The notes beneath the pieces were generated by a model. The model had not been told where the DNA came from, did not search any database, and was given only the letters and a program-made list of their open reading frames with translations. The position numbers and the translations under genes were made by a program. DNA of 64,000 bases from Podocnemis expansa. Taxonomy: Eukaryota > Chordata > Testudines > Podocnemididae. Numbering within the stretch: position 1 is the first letter of the stretch; each line of letters starts with the position of its first letter. Location of the stretch: the NCBI GenBank assembly GCA_007922195.1, contig ML681991.1, forward strand, positions 46,202,714 through 46,266,713, given 5' to 3'. Shown here piece by piece: positions 31,880-41,751 of this stretch.

Positions 31880-33289
31880 GTCTGTGTCGAAGCAAGAATT
31901 CTTCCACCTGCCTTGTTACCACCTCTTATCAATAGACTTGCCTTTAGTCTGTGTAACCCATTATTTTAAATTCAGCTCAATGTGACCACTACTGTCATCT
32001 TGACTAGAGGAGACCTATCTTTTTCTGCTAGGCTAAAGCAGTTTGTGAGACTGAACAGAACAAAGGATTTGTAGTAAGCAGAATGAGTTTCTTTCACCTT
32101 GAACTTTATTCCACTAATCTCAATGGATAGTTTTGGATTATTTCATATAATTATGTGAGCGTGAAAAGATTAAAAAAAAAAAAACAGCAAACTAAAAACT
32201 GTTCCTCTTTTTTGTGCTTGTGTTTTTCTGCAGGCCATTCTTTTAGTTTTTTATTTTCCTTTAATTTTTTCATATATGATTTGTGTAATAGAGAATTTGG
32301 CTGAAAATGGATGAAAAATGTATTTCAGTGTTCCAGGGCAATTACTCCATACAGGAAGTATAAAACAATAATTATGTCCAGTGGGTTTTGGAAGCTGACT
32401 GCTTCAGCTGTTGTTGTTTATTCTGCTCATGAAGACATGAGATTCAGTAATTAAAAATACTATTAAGTGGGATTGGGGAGATCTAGCTTTCTCCTGTAAC
32501 ACCATCAGTTATGAGGAAGCATCTGCAGTTCACAGAGGGAAAAGAGAATGTTCCATCTGAGTATGAGGTATTTGTATGTCCTGTCAGGAAGATACAGGTT
32601 TTTGTACTCATAGAACCTAGAAACTTCAAGAAAGATGAGAAGAAGAACTTAGACGTACCAACCAAATCCTGGAGAAAGAAGTTATCATTCTTTCTGGTCT
32701 GAAGTTTTCTGCAGTTCCAGGTAAACATCATCCCATCCCTACCCCAGTACAGCTTTGGATTGAGATGGTTCCTAGCTTCATTGTGTACAGTGCTGTGGAA
32801 GCCCTGTTGATCACAGGTTATTAAAGACAAAAGGTGGGAGAGGTAATATCTTTATTGGACTGACTTCTGTTGGAGGACAAGGCAAGTTGACCCAATGAGC
32901 TCTGTGTAAACTCAAAAGTTTGTCTCTTTCATGAGCAGAAAAGTCGGTCCAATATCAGATGTTGCCTTACCCACCTTGTCTCTTTTTAGTTTCTAATTCA
33001 TATTCAAATGCAAAATATTAATGACAATCCCAGCAATGTTAAAGCAGTTCGGAGTAATAGTCAGATGTGTCGCTACACTAGCTCACTGTTGACAGAGTGA
33101 GAGTTCATTGAAGCTGGGGTACATGTTGTTTGTCAGTATCTGTTGGTGAGAAGAATGGAAGCCTCATGGAGTGGTGGAGTGTATTATTCACAGTGTTGTA
33201 TGCTGTATAATAATCTATATAGTCACTTTTGATACAGATTTGTACAACACCTCCATCTCTATAAAATCTAAGAATCTTTCAGTCAGAAA
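31880..33289. other. Mostly unassigned; contains a second PLE-like inverted pair
   Basis: No gene is supported. 32830-32990 is a symmetrical repeat: 'gagaggtaatatctttattg' faces outward on the left and its complement, 'gttgccttacccaccttg', on the right. Between them are degraded 'gagctctgtgtaaactc' and 'gtttgtctc'. A relative, also antisense, is at 46890-46985. It resembles the other PLE insertions in layout. Confidence 0.45.
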
Positions 33290-33760
33290 TTAAGTAATAA
33301 GTGGAGTGCCCAGGGTTCAATGTTGAGGGCTGTTTAGTTTATTATTTTCATTAATGACCTGGAGGATGGGTTGTACTACACCCCGAGCAAATTTTCAGAT
33401 GACACTAAGCTGGGGGAAGTGGTAGATATGCTGAAGGGCAGGAAAAGGATACAAAGTGAGCTAGACAAACTGGAGGATTGGGCCAAAAAAATCTGATGAT
33501 CTTTAACAACAAGAAGTGCAAAGTCCTAAATTTAGGATGGAAGAATCCTATGCACTGCCACAGACTGGGGATCATTTGGCTAGGCAGAAGTTCTGCACAA
33601 AAGACCTGTGGGTCACAGTGAACAAGAAGTTAGACATAAATTAATACTGTGCCTGTATTGCCAAGAAGGCTGATGGCATTTTGGGGTACATTAGTAGGAA
33701 CATTGAGTACAGATCAAGAGAAGTGATTATTCTCCTCTAGTTGGCTACCTTTGGAGTATT

Positions 33761-33912
33761 TAGCCAAGTTCCAAAAGGGTAGCTGTGTTAGTCTAGTAAA
33801 GCAAAAAAAGCAAGGAGTATTGTAGCACTTACAGAGTAATAGATTTATTTATCACATGAACTTTTGTGGGAGAATATCCCACTTCCTCAGACGCTTTAAA
33901 GACTCTTTGCTT
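33761..33912. mobile_element. PLE inverted pair with 13-bp target duplication
   Basis: Flanked by CCTTTGGAGTATT at 33748-33760 and 33913-33925. The left arm is the full minus-oriented 3' end with the ribozyme-like stem. The right arm is a short plus-oriented end ('tttaaagactctttgctt') with an internal deletion. Confidence 0.8.
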
Positions 33913-34276
33913 CCTTTGGAGTATTGTAGTCAGATTTGGGCTTCTGCTACAGAAAAATGGTTGATAAATTGGAAAGAGTCCAGTAGAGGACAACAGAAAT
34001 GATTCCAGGCCTGGGGCACATGATTTACGAGATGAAGCTGAGAGAACTAGGTGGGGGAGGGGGATTTGATAGCATCCTTTAACTACCAAAAAGGGGGTTC
34101 CAGGAAAGACAGAACTAAGCTATTTTTAATGGTGGCACATAACAGAACGAGGAGCAATGATCTCAAGTTGCAGTAGTGGATGGCTAAATTGGAGATTAGG
34201 AAGACATTTTCAGCAGCAGGATGATGAAGCACTGGGCAGAGTTATCTAGGGAGGTGGTAGAATCTCGATTCTTAGA

Positions 34277-34492
34277 TCCAAAGGGGCAGCCACGTTAGTC
34301 TAGTTCAGTAAAATAAACAAACAAGGAGTTCTGTGGCACTTAAACACTAACAAATTTATTTTTGCATTAGCTTTCATGGGAGAAAATCCCTTTTCATCTT
34401 CAAAGCATCTGACGAAGTGGGATTTTCTCCCACGAAAGTCGATGCAAAAAATATTTGTAGTCTTTAAGTGCCACAGGACTCCTTGTTTGTCC
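34277..34492. mobile_element. PLE inverted pair with 9-bp target duplication
   Basis: ATTCTTAGA occurs at 34268-34276 and 34493-34501. Two arms of about 100 bp, both ending outward in the PLE 3' terminus ('caaaggggcagccacgttag' on the left, 'gccacaggactccttg' on the right), meet near 34390. It has no coding part. Confidence 0.85.
34405..34445 (+). ncRNA. Hammerhead-ribozyme-like motif in a PLE 3' region
   Basis: Order on the plus strand: GCAT, CTGACGA, A, stem GTGGGA, loop TTTTC, TCCCAC, GAAA, GTC, then GATGC. The outer GCAT can pair with ATGC. CUGANGA and GAAA around a stable stem II, with a GUC triplet and short stem I, match the hammerhead core. The extra A before stem II and the lack of a normal stem III depart from the consensus. 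Related copies are at 45841-45882 (+), 60129-60172 (-), 33850-33890 (-) and 38185-38232 (-). Activity is untested. Confidence 0.35.
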
Positions 34493-34640
34493 ATTCTTAG
34501 AGTTTATTAAGGCCTGGATTGACAGAACCCTGGAGGGATGATTTTGTTGGGGATGGCTCTACTTTGAGAAGGGGGTTGAATGAGATGACCTACTGAGCTT
34601 CTTTCCAGTCCTAACCATCAGTGATTCTATGAAGTGATGT

Positions 34641-35443
34641 ATATAATGTTTATATTATGGGCCATCCTCTTCCCAGACAGAGGACTGAACACAGTGTAAT
34701 GTGGTTTGTCAGGGTTTTGCTTTGGGAGATTTCTTTTTAAATGTAAACACTGTTCTGTTTTTGTGTTGGAGAAGTCAGGCCAAAGAAATGCACCTTGCAC
34801 TTGGAGCAGAAGATAGTAAGGTTTGTGGTGGTCCTGAGACTGGGCTTCCTGAAAGATTTTCCCCAAGAACTCACTCTTGTGACAGCTTTGTCTGCTGCAC
34901 AGATGAGCTTTACCATGGCAGTGGAGACTTCCAGTGTGCCAATGGAGCAGAGCTGTCATTCATAGTTTTCACATCAAGATATTTGGTGACCTCCAGGCAA
35001 AACTCCAGAACCACAGTGAGAGCTAAACCTTCCTACTAACTTCATCAATCTAGTGTGACAACATAGAATTAAAACAAGACAAAAAGTGAGCACACAGATA
35101 AAGATATGCCACCTCTGATTGCTGAAGGTGTTGGTTACGCTATTCACTTTCAGATACTCTGTTCCTAGATCACTGAGCACATTAAACAAAAGGAGTGAGA
35201 CTTTGAAGTTGGCTCATTATTCTGTGGGAAGTCATGTAGAGAGCCAAGGACAGGTCTGAGAAGGTTAAAACAGTGGCTAGGGATGGAGGAGATGTTTCCA
35301 TTCACTGCTCATCTCCATGTTTTTAAAGTTTTCGGTGGGTTGGGTGTGTTCCAAAATAAAATTAACTGCCAATAAACTAAGTTTCCTTTTGGGTTCATTC
35401 GTCATTTATTCTTCCCAGGTAAAAACCCCTCGATGAACCCAGA
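34641..35443. other. Upstream region of the plus-strand OR
   Basis: No repeat is recognised. A splice acceptor, 'catttattcttcccag' (AG at 35417-35418), sits 25 bp before the ATG, which suggests an upstream untranslated exon somewhere in this region. Confidence 0.45.
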
Positions 35444-36379
35444 ATGGGAAACCAAACAGCTATCAGAGAATTCATCCTCTCGGGGTTTGGAGCTCTTCCA
35501 GAATTGCAAATTCTTTTCTTCCTACTGTTTCTAGTGACCTATGTTTTGACCATGTCTGGGAATATCCTCATACTTGCACTAGTTGCAAGTGATCAGCGGC
35601 TTCATACCCCTATGTACTTCTTCTTAGGGAACTTGTCTGGCTTGGACACTTGCTATACAACCAACATCCTGCCTAGGATGCTGGTCAGTTTCCTGACTGG
35701 AGACAGAACGATTTCATTTAATGGATGTGTCACACAATATTATTTCTTTGGAAGTTTAGCTGCTGCAGAATGTTATCTCTTAGCAGTGATGTCTTATGAT
35801 CGGTATCTAGCGATATGCAAACCCCTGCACTATGCAGCCCTCATGAATGGTAGGCTCTCCCTCCATCTAGCTATTGTGGCTTGGCTAAGTGGCTTTCTGG
35901 CTAACACAATATTAACATTTTTTATCTCAGACTTAAATTTCTGTGGTCCCAATGAAATTGACCACTTTTTCTGTGATTCCTTCCCAATGATAAAACTCTC
36001 CTGCAGCAACACTCATCTGACTGGACTTTTAACATCTATTGTGGCTTGTATGTGCTCATTACCTCCATTTCTTTTAACTGTGACATCCTATATTTATATC
36101 ATCACCTCCATTTTGAGAATTCCTTCAACCTCAGGGAGGAAGAAAGCATTTTCCACCTGCTCTTCTCACCTTATTGTGGTTACAATTTTCTATGGATCAA
36201 TACTGATTGTGTATGTGCTTCCACATAACAGTGGACTGAAAGAATTCAATAAAGTCTTCTCTGTCTTTTATACCATCCTGACTCCCTTGCTCAACCCTCT
36301 TATCTATAGCCTGAGAAACAAAGAGGTAAAGGAAGCCTTTAAAAAGCTTTCAGTCAATGCAAGGATTTTAAGACACTGA
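35444..36379 (+). CDS. Olfactory receptor, class II (OR11A-like group), intact
   Basis: A complete 311-residue single-exon receptor. N-glycosylation site NQT (3-5), GN in TM1 (39-40), PMYFFL (56-61), MSYDRYLAIC (116-125), Cys95-Cys177 for the conserved disulphide, SY (215-216), KAFSTCSSH (234-242) and PLLNPLIYSLRN (281-292) are all present. The chosen ATG follows a good splice acceptor; an earlier ATG at about 35433 is out of frame. It is the only complete OR on the plus strand and has the most canonical motifs. It is related to, but clearly diverged from, the minus-strand group, and its flanks do not share their duplicated blocks. Expected role: odorant detection in the cilia of olfactory neurons through Golf. 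Confidence 0.95.
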   Translation: MGNQTAIREFILSGFGALPELQILFFLLFLVTYVLTMSGNILILALVASDQRLHTPMYFFLGNLSGLDTCYTTNILPRMLVSFLTGDRTISFNGCVTQYYFFGSLAAAECYLLAVMSYDRYLAICKPLHYAALMNGRLSLHLAIVAWLSGFLANTILTFFISDLNFCGPNEIDHFFCDSFPMIKLSCSNTHLTGLLTSIVACMCSLPPFLLTVTSYIYIITSILRIPSTSGRKKAFSTCSSHLIVVTIFYGSILIVYVLPHNSGLKEFNKVFSVFYTILTPLLNPLIYSLRNKEVKEAFKKLSVNARILRH

Positions 36380-36559
36380 AGAAAATTCAGATTGCTTCAA
36401 GTTAGTGAGGGATTATTGATAACTTTGATATTCTCCAGAGTCAGTGAGATACAGCTACCATTGGAAAAAATCTTCCAGCAGTAACATCTATAAATATCCA
36501 TACAATGTGAAAGAAAGAGTACACGAGACTGCAGAATCTATTGATCCAATTGTATAAAT

Positions 36560-36641
36560 GGTTTGCACGTGCAGGAAGATATGTTTGCAACAAAATCAAT
36601 GGTTTGCACATGCAGGAAGATATGTTTGCAACAAAATCAAT
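36560..36641. repeat. 41-bp direct tandem duplication
   Basis: 36560-36600 and 36601-36641 are identical except for one transition ('gcacgtgcag' against 'gcacatgcag'). It lies about 180 bp after the OR stop and looks recent. Confidence 0.9.
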
Positions 36642-38130
36642 GAAGTAAAATAAATAAATTTAGCTTACTATAGGTCACTTCTGTTATTTCACCTTTCTTC
36701 CTTCCTTAATCTGAGCTAATGTGGGTACCAGTATATCCACTTGAATGAAACTAAACTGCATTATCCAATTCCAGTTTAGACATATATTTGGTGCTTGTAG
36801 GGTGGAGTGAAGCATGTGTAATACAGGGCTGAATCTGAAATGCAAGCAATGTTCAAGTACTGGAATTTATCACTGAATGAAAATTAAATTCACTAATAAA
36901 CTGGTCTGTCTATGGGATTTTTGAAATTTTATATTTTTAGTATAACTATATCATTAATACATTTTTTGGACTCTTTTAATTTTTTCCCTTCACCTCAACT
37001 TTCCAGCCTAAGGGGGGAATTCTAGGACCAGGTTTGGGACACCCCTGGGCTCTTCATACATAGCTGTGATGATGCCTGACCTGTAGCCCCTTGACTTAGC
37101 ACTACACTGGTCTCCTTAAACAGCTTAACTGTTACACTTGAATTTCTGGCATTTCAGTCCTGGGCCCCATCTCTCCCCTGAGTGCTGCTCATACTACTTA
37201 CTCCTGACCTATAGTCAGCCCTTAATTTGTAATGGAAAAGGTGCTGAGGATCAAGAAGGCCTTTTTTTTTTTTTTTTAACTTTTACACCCAAAGCTGCCA
37301 GGGCTATGAACTGCCACACCTAGAGGTGCAAATGGTCAGCCCTGGCACAAGTTAAGCATCACTATTCCAAACTTCGACTCCAAAACCAGGCATTTTTGAG
37401 GATGCCGCCATTCCAGATGAGAATCCAGAGTGCTCCACATTGAGCAATGTTGTTTTCTTTGCATCACAACCTGCAGCTCCCTTGCTATTTCAGTAGTAGG
37501 AGCTGCAGCCCAAGGTCCGCTGATGGCACAGACCCTGACACGCAATACTTCTCCCCTCAGCATGTCCATGGACAGTTATATCAGATTTTGCATATCAGGG
37601 CTTTGGTTATCAATTTGGTGAAAAGCTTTATAAAGTCTATGCCCCCTTTCAGTCTCAGACAAATTGCACTGCAGGCTACTGATAACTGGAAAAAATTGTA
37701 CAGATCATTCAGCTTCATACACACTAACGGCAGATTTATACTGCCTGCTGGTTTTGGAGGCAGTCAAAGGGAGACATGCAAGTTACTTAAAAGAACTTTT
37801 GTATCTCACTTTGATTTCTTTCTCCTGCCACTGTGTTGAGTTGAAAAGAGGAATATCCCTTGGACTCAGTGCAACTCCAGCTGCTAGGGTGGTCTTCAGC
37901 AATTGACTGCTCAATTGATTAAGTGGGTCTTCACAGATCAGTCGTTCACAGATCAGTTGATCAGCCTTCACAAATCAGTTGATTGGGAAAGCCAATCTGA
38001 CAGTGGCAGATTTGCTGCCATCACTGAAGACTTGCCTTCTCTTATGTCAACTACATATTAGGGGGGTTCTGTACCAGCTATATATTGCAGTTTTTAAATA
38101 GCCATCACCAATGCTGATTGGAATCAATGA
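36642..38130. other. Unassigned sequence downstream of the plus-strand OR
   Basis: No gene or window-internal repeat is supported. Overlapping frames near 37336-37906 show no family resemblance. A T run lies at about 37262-37278. Confidence 0.4.
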
Positions 38131-38622
38131 AAAAAAAAACAACAAGGAGCTGTGTGGCACTTTAAGACTAACAGATTTATTTTTTGCATGAGCTTTCATG
38201 GGACGAGATCCCACTTCCTCAGATGCTTCAAAGATGGGTGAACTTACAGAAAGGAATGAAACTAAATGCAAGGGGGTGTAAAAAATAGGATCAGGTCATA
38301 AAGTAACAGCAAATCAGAGCAGTTTACAAGCTTAAACCATGGGAAGCCTGAAGTCAAATTATCCTTTGTAATGGGAAAAGAACCCATAGTCTCGATTGAG
38401 TCCTGCTTTCACAGAATTTAGCTTGCATATTAATTCGAGTTCAGCTGTTTCTCTTTGAAGTCTTGATGTCCCAGGTACATCTCTAATGACAGTCATTAAC
38501 AAATCCATCATCGAGTGATTAGGAAGATGGAAGTGCTCAGCAACTGGTTTCTTTGTTCTTTGATTTCTGATATCAGCTCTGTGCTCATTCAGTCTCTTAC
38601 GAATCAATGGGCAAGCTCCCAC
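38131..38622 (-). mobile_element. 5'-truncated PLE with GIY-YIG fragment
   Basis: The element lies on the minus strand: the 3' end at about 38131-38180, the ribozyme-like motif near 38185-38232 (CTGAGGA form), then the 3' end of the coding region. The break at about 38605-38622 is a 5' truncation within the nuclease domain. No right arm is present, unlike many copies here. Confidence 0.75.
38359..38605 (-). pseudogene. PLE GIY-YIG endonuclease C-terminal fragment
   Basis: Minus-strand frame of about 80 residues without a stop: RKRLNEHRADIRN carries the conserved Arg and His of the GIY-YIG core, followed by VAEHFHLPNHSMMDL, SRLQRETAELELICKL and GLNRDYGFF. The GIY and YIG strands themselves lie upstream of the truncation. 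It aligns well with 62812-63183. It is too short to act alone and is a dead 5'-truncated copy. Confidence 0.8.
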
Positions 38623-38915
38623 TGACCTTCATGGTCTTTGAATCAAGCCTAAATAACAATGATTGAGATAACTGAGGCATTGCAGCTCATGGGATTTCCC
38701 AAAAGTGGCATTAGGACATATACCCTCTCCCCTGCTGTGGCATAGCACTATTCCAGACAATTTCACTGTCTCTGGATTTTAGAGCTGACTGAAAATTAAA
38801 AAGATGCTCATAGTGAAGAGGGCTGCACAGTGGGAACTCCTCAATCAAATTACTTCAAATTTTGTACCACAAACTCAATCTTAGCACTTGTTGCAAATTA
38901 CCAGCTTTAAATTAA

Positions 38916-38953
38916 AAAACAAACAAACAAACAAACAAACAAAAACAAAAACA
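38916..38953. repeat. (AAAC)n microsatellite
   Basis: A run of about nine AAAC units after 'attaaa'. A smaller (AAAAC)n run lies near 39055-39070. Confidence 0.9.
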
Positions 38954-39359
38954 CCATACACAGAAGTATAGGATTGGAAGGGACCTCCAGAGGCCTTCTA
39001 AACCAGCCCCCTTCCTTCATGCCCAGCTTGGTCTTCTCTTTTCTATTCTTAAAAAACAAAACAAAACAAAACCACCATTTTTTTCTCAGTCTCCCCTGAT
39101 AGATCATATTTTCTAAACTTGCAAGTCGCTTTCAGGGCAGTATTAATATAAAAAAAGCTCAGCATTGCCTTCTTAAGGGTATCTAAGGGTACCTGAAGTA
39201 TGAATCTGATGAACCTCCTTGACTAAATGACTCCCCTTGGAATTACGAACTTTACCTCTAAACCTCATGTAGCATGGCACTCCGTTGGTGAGGAGGTTGA
39301 GCTACTGCTATTAGTAATGGATTGTGACCTAGTGTTTACATTAACTAGGAAATTTTAAA

Positions 39360-39845
39360 GAGAATTCCACATGAAGAGGATAAATGCAAAGTACTCCTCT
39401 TAGGAAGGAACAATCAGTTGCACATATACAAAATGGGAAATAACTACCTAGGAAGGAGTACTGAGGAAAAGGATCTGGGTATCATAGTAGACCACAAGCT
39501 AAATATGAGTCAACAGTGTATCACTTTTGCAAAACAAAGCAAACTTCATTCTGGGATGTATGAAAAGACATATTGTAAGTAATACATGAGAATTAATTCT
39601 TCCACTCTACTCCACACTGATTAAGCCTCTGTTGAAGTATTGTGTTCAGTTCTGGGCGTCTCATTTCAGGAAAGATGCAGACAAATTGGAGAAAGTCCAT
39701 AGAAGAGCAAAAATTATTTCCATCTTCCTTTATAAGGCAAGTATTCCAGAACATTAATCATTTTTTTGCTCTTCTATGGACTTTCTCCAATTTGTTCACA
39801 CCTTTCCTGAAATGAGACACCCAGAACTAGACACAATACTGCAAG
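39360..39845 (+). mobile_element. CR1 ORF2 fragment with inverted end
   Basis: 39360-39715 is sense CR1 ORF2 ('gcaaagtactcctcttagga', 'gtattgtgttcagttctggg'). 39770-39845 is the reverse complement of 39642-39712 ('ctcttctatggactttctcc'), so the two form a hairpin with arms of roughly 70 bp and a loop of about 55 bp. Confidence 0.75.
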
Positions 39846-40265
39846 TGAGGAGCTCCCTCATTTCAATATAAGGAAAGTCATACTGATATAATAAAACCTA
39901 GTACTATATTGATATGACAGTTAATTTGAAATTATTTCAAAATAACACAGTGTGAACATGTTATTTCGATTTAGCTGTTAAATCGATTTAACAATTTTTG
40001 CCCTTCTCCTTCCCAGGTGATTTCCTTTTTCTATATATTGGGTGGGGGCATGGCCATTTGAGGGGGCCATGTTGCCACACCTCCAGTGGTGCCTCTCTCA
40101 TAAATCAAAATAGCAAGTCCTGTCCATGGACATGCTGTTTCGGTTTGAGTTTCTAGTGGGAACCTGTTAACTTGATTTAACTTAAATTGATTTAATGATT
40201 TTTATATTGATTTTATTAAATCAATGTAAGTTAAATTGATTTAACTGTGTAAGTGTGGATGTAGC
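39846..40265. mobile_element. Truncated Harbinger-type foldback element
   Basis: The right end 'taagtgtggatgtagc' resembles the family terminus, and the interior contains 'aagtcctgtccatggacatg'. The left terminus is missing; the element starts abruptly beside the inverted CR1 piece. Confidence 0.6.
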
Positions 40266-40490
40266 ATGAGAGTCAGAGACTTCAAGGACAGAAGGGACCA
40301 TCATGATTATCTTGTCTGAACTCCTGCTCACTGCAGGCTAGAAAGTTCCACCCACCAATTCTAGTAACAGACCCCCTAACTTTTGGCTGTGTTACTAATG
40401 TTCTCAAACCATGATTTAAGGATTATTAAAGATTCAAAATTTTACAGAGAATCTACTATTTGCACTAGTTTAAACCTGCAAGTTGTTAGA
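40266..40490 (-). mobile_element. CR1 3' end, antisense
   Basis: 'gaccatcatgattatcttgt' and 'tactatttgcactagtttaa' are antisense CR1 3' phrases also seen at 10.6 and 22.7 kb. Confidence 0.65.
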
Positions 40491-41222
40491 TGTTAAATAA
40501 ACAAACAGGTTGTCCCAGAGGCGGATTGGGTGGAACATTACCCTTTATTGTATGCTCCATCCTCTTGACATTACAAGTGAGTGAAGAGGATCTGCCTTAC
40601 AATTTTTTTATTCAAAACAGTATGGAAATATATACTCAACACACAACTTTTCATGGACAATTATATGGCCACATTAACATCTATACAATGAATTACGATA
40701 TGATTATATGGTGCATATAATTATCCCTGCCTCTGTTTACTGTTTGCACATATTGCACAGACTCTTTACCTTCAAACTCATTGTTTTCTACAACAGAAGT
40801 TACTTCATGGTTCTTAAAAAAACAGTGAGGAGAGGGAAGAGAGGTGATAAGCAATGTTCCCATCCAGGATCTTATGCAGGAGAGGAAGATAAAGACTAAA
40901 AAAAAGATAACAAAACTTTTGACTAGAATCTCATTTACAGGACAGCAGCGCTTGCCCATAGTAACCCCATTACCATAGCAGCTATCATTTAGGCCAGGTG
41001 TTCAGTTTAACTCTTCCTTACACTTCCACACTCTTTTTCAAAGACAGGTCCAGGTACCCATTCTTCCTGTACCCTGGCCAGACGGGCATCTGTCCAGGAG
41101 GCCCTGGGTCCAGTTGGTCCAATATTTTGGTCCACTGGCCATGCTACAAGGAGATGGGGGAGTTGGGTCTTTGAACTGAACACTGTCAGTGAATGTATAG
41201 ATATTGTTTTTGGAGGGAGTCT
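40491..41222. other. Unassigned sequence
   Basis: No gene or repeat recognised. It ends where an OR fragment begins. Confidence 0.4.
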
Positions 41223-41440
41223 ACTCCACCTACTCCTCTCACCTCATAGTCATCACTCTATTCTATGGCTCCACCAGTGCTATGTATCTACGGCCGCGGT
41301 CTAACTATTCTTCTGAGAGTGACAAATTCCTGGCTCTGTTCTACTCTGTTGTGACACCCACATTAAACCCCATTATCTATAGCCTGAGGAGCCAAGATAT
41401 CAATAAATCCCTGAGGAGAGTGATAACCTCAAATATTTTT
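41223..41440 (+). pseudogene. Olfactory receptor 3' fragment of another subfamily
   Basis: About 72 codons covering TM6 to the C-terminus: YSTYSSHLIVITLFYGSTSA, MYLRPRSNYSSESDKFLALF, then TPTLNPIIYSLRSQDINK. The YLRPxSxYS and LNPIIYSLR forms are typical of other class II OR families and differ from the local YLLPxxDTL and VNPLIYSLRN forms. TM1-5 are absent; sequence before 41223 is not OR-like. FSTC has become YSTY. It is a 5'-truncated relic. The frame stays open for about 17 more codons without OR similarity. Confidence 0.85.
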
Positions 41441-41751
41441 TTTTCAAGAGGTGAACAGAGCCAGAACTTCTCCTCTTTTTCTCTGCTTTAATGGCAGCAT
41501 GATTCCATGGTCCTTTATGGAGTTGTGATGGTTTTGGGGTAACCAGGACTGTGGGTAACCTGGTTATCACCTGCCTTCAGTGAAAGGGACTCTTTCATGA
41601 GATATCTGGGTGCCAGCTGGCTAATACCATCTGGCTTTCAGTCACTCAAGTGTTCTCCTCTCAGCTATACCACTCCTGACTTTTTCTTGAGGGTTACCAT
41701 CAAATGAACCCCAGTCCTCAACTCTTTTGAATTGTTCCCCTGACATGAGCC
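41441..41751. other. Unassigned sequence between OR fragment and LTR
   Basis: Nothing recognised in these 311 bases. Confidence 0.4.

Larger units (their letters stand above)
33290..34640 (+). mobile_element. CR1 LINE ORF2 C-terminal part to 3' end, sense
   Basis: 'gatgacactaagctggggga' encodes the DDTKLG motif of CR1 reverse transcriptase. It is followed by 'aacaagaagtgcaaagtcc', then the C-terminal segment and 'cctaaccatcagtgattcta' at the 3' end. Many stops are present. Two PLEs are inserted (33761-33912 and 34277-34492), each flanked by a target duplication made of CR1 sequence. Confidence 0.8.

Noticed and set aside
37336..37971. Cluster of short frames at 37.3-38.0 kb
   Set aside because: Six overlapping frames on both strands, none with a motif or splice context.
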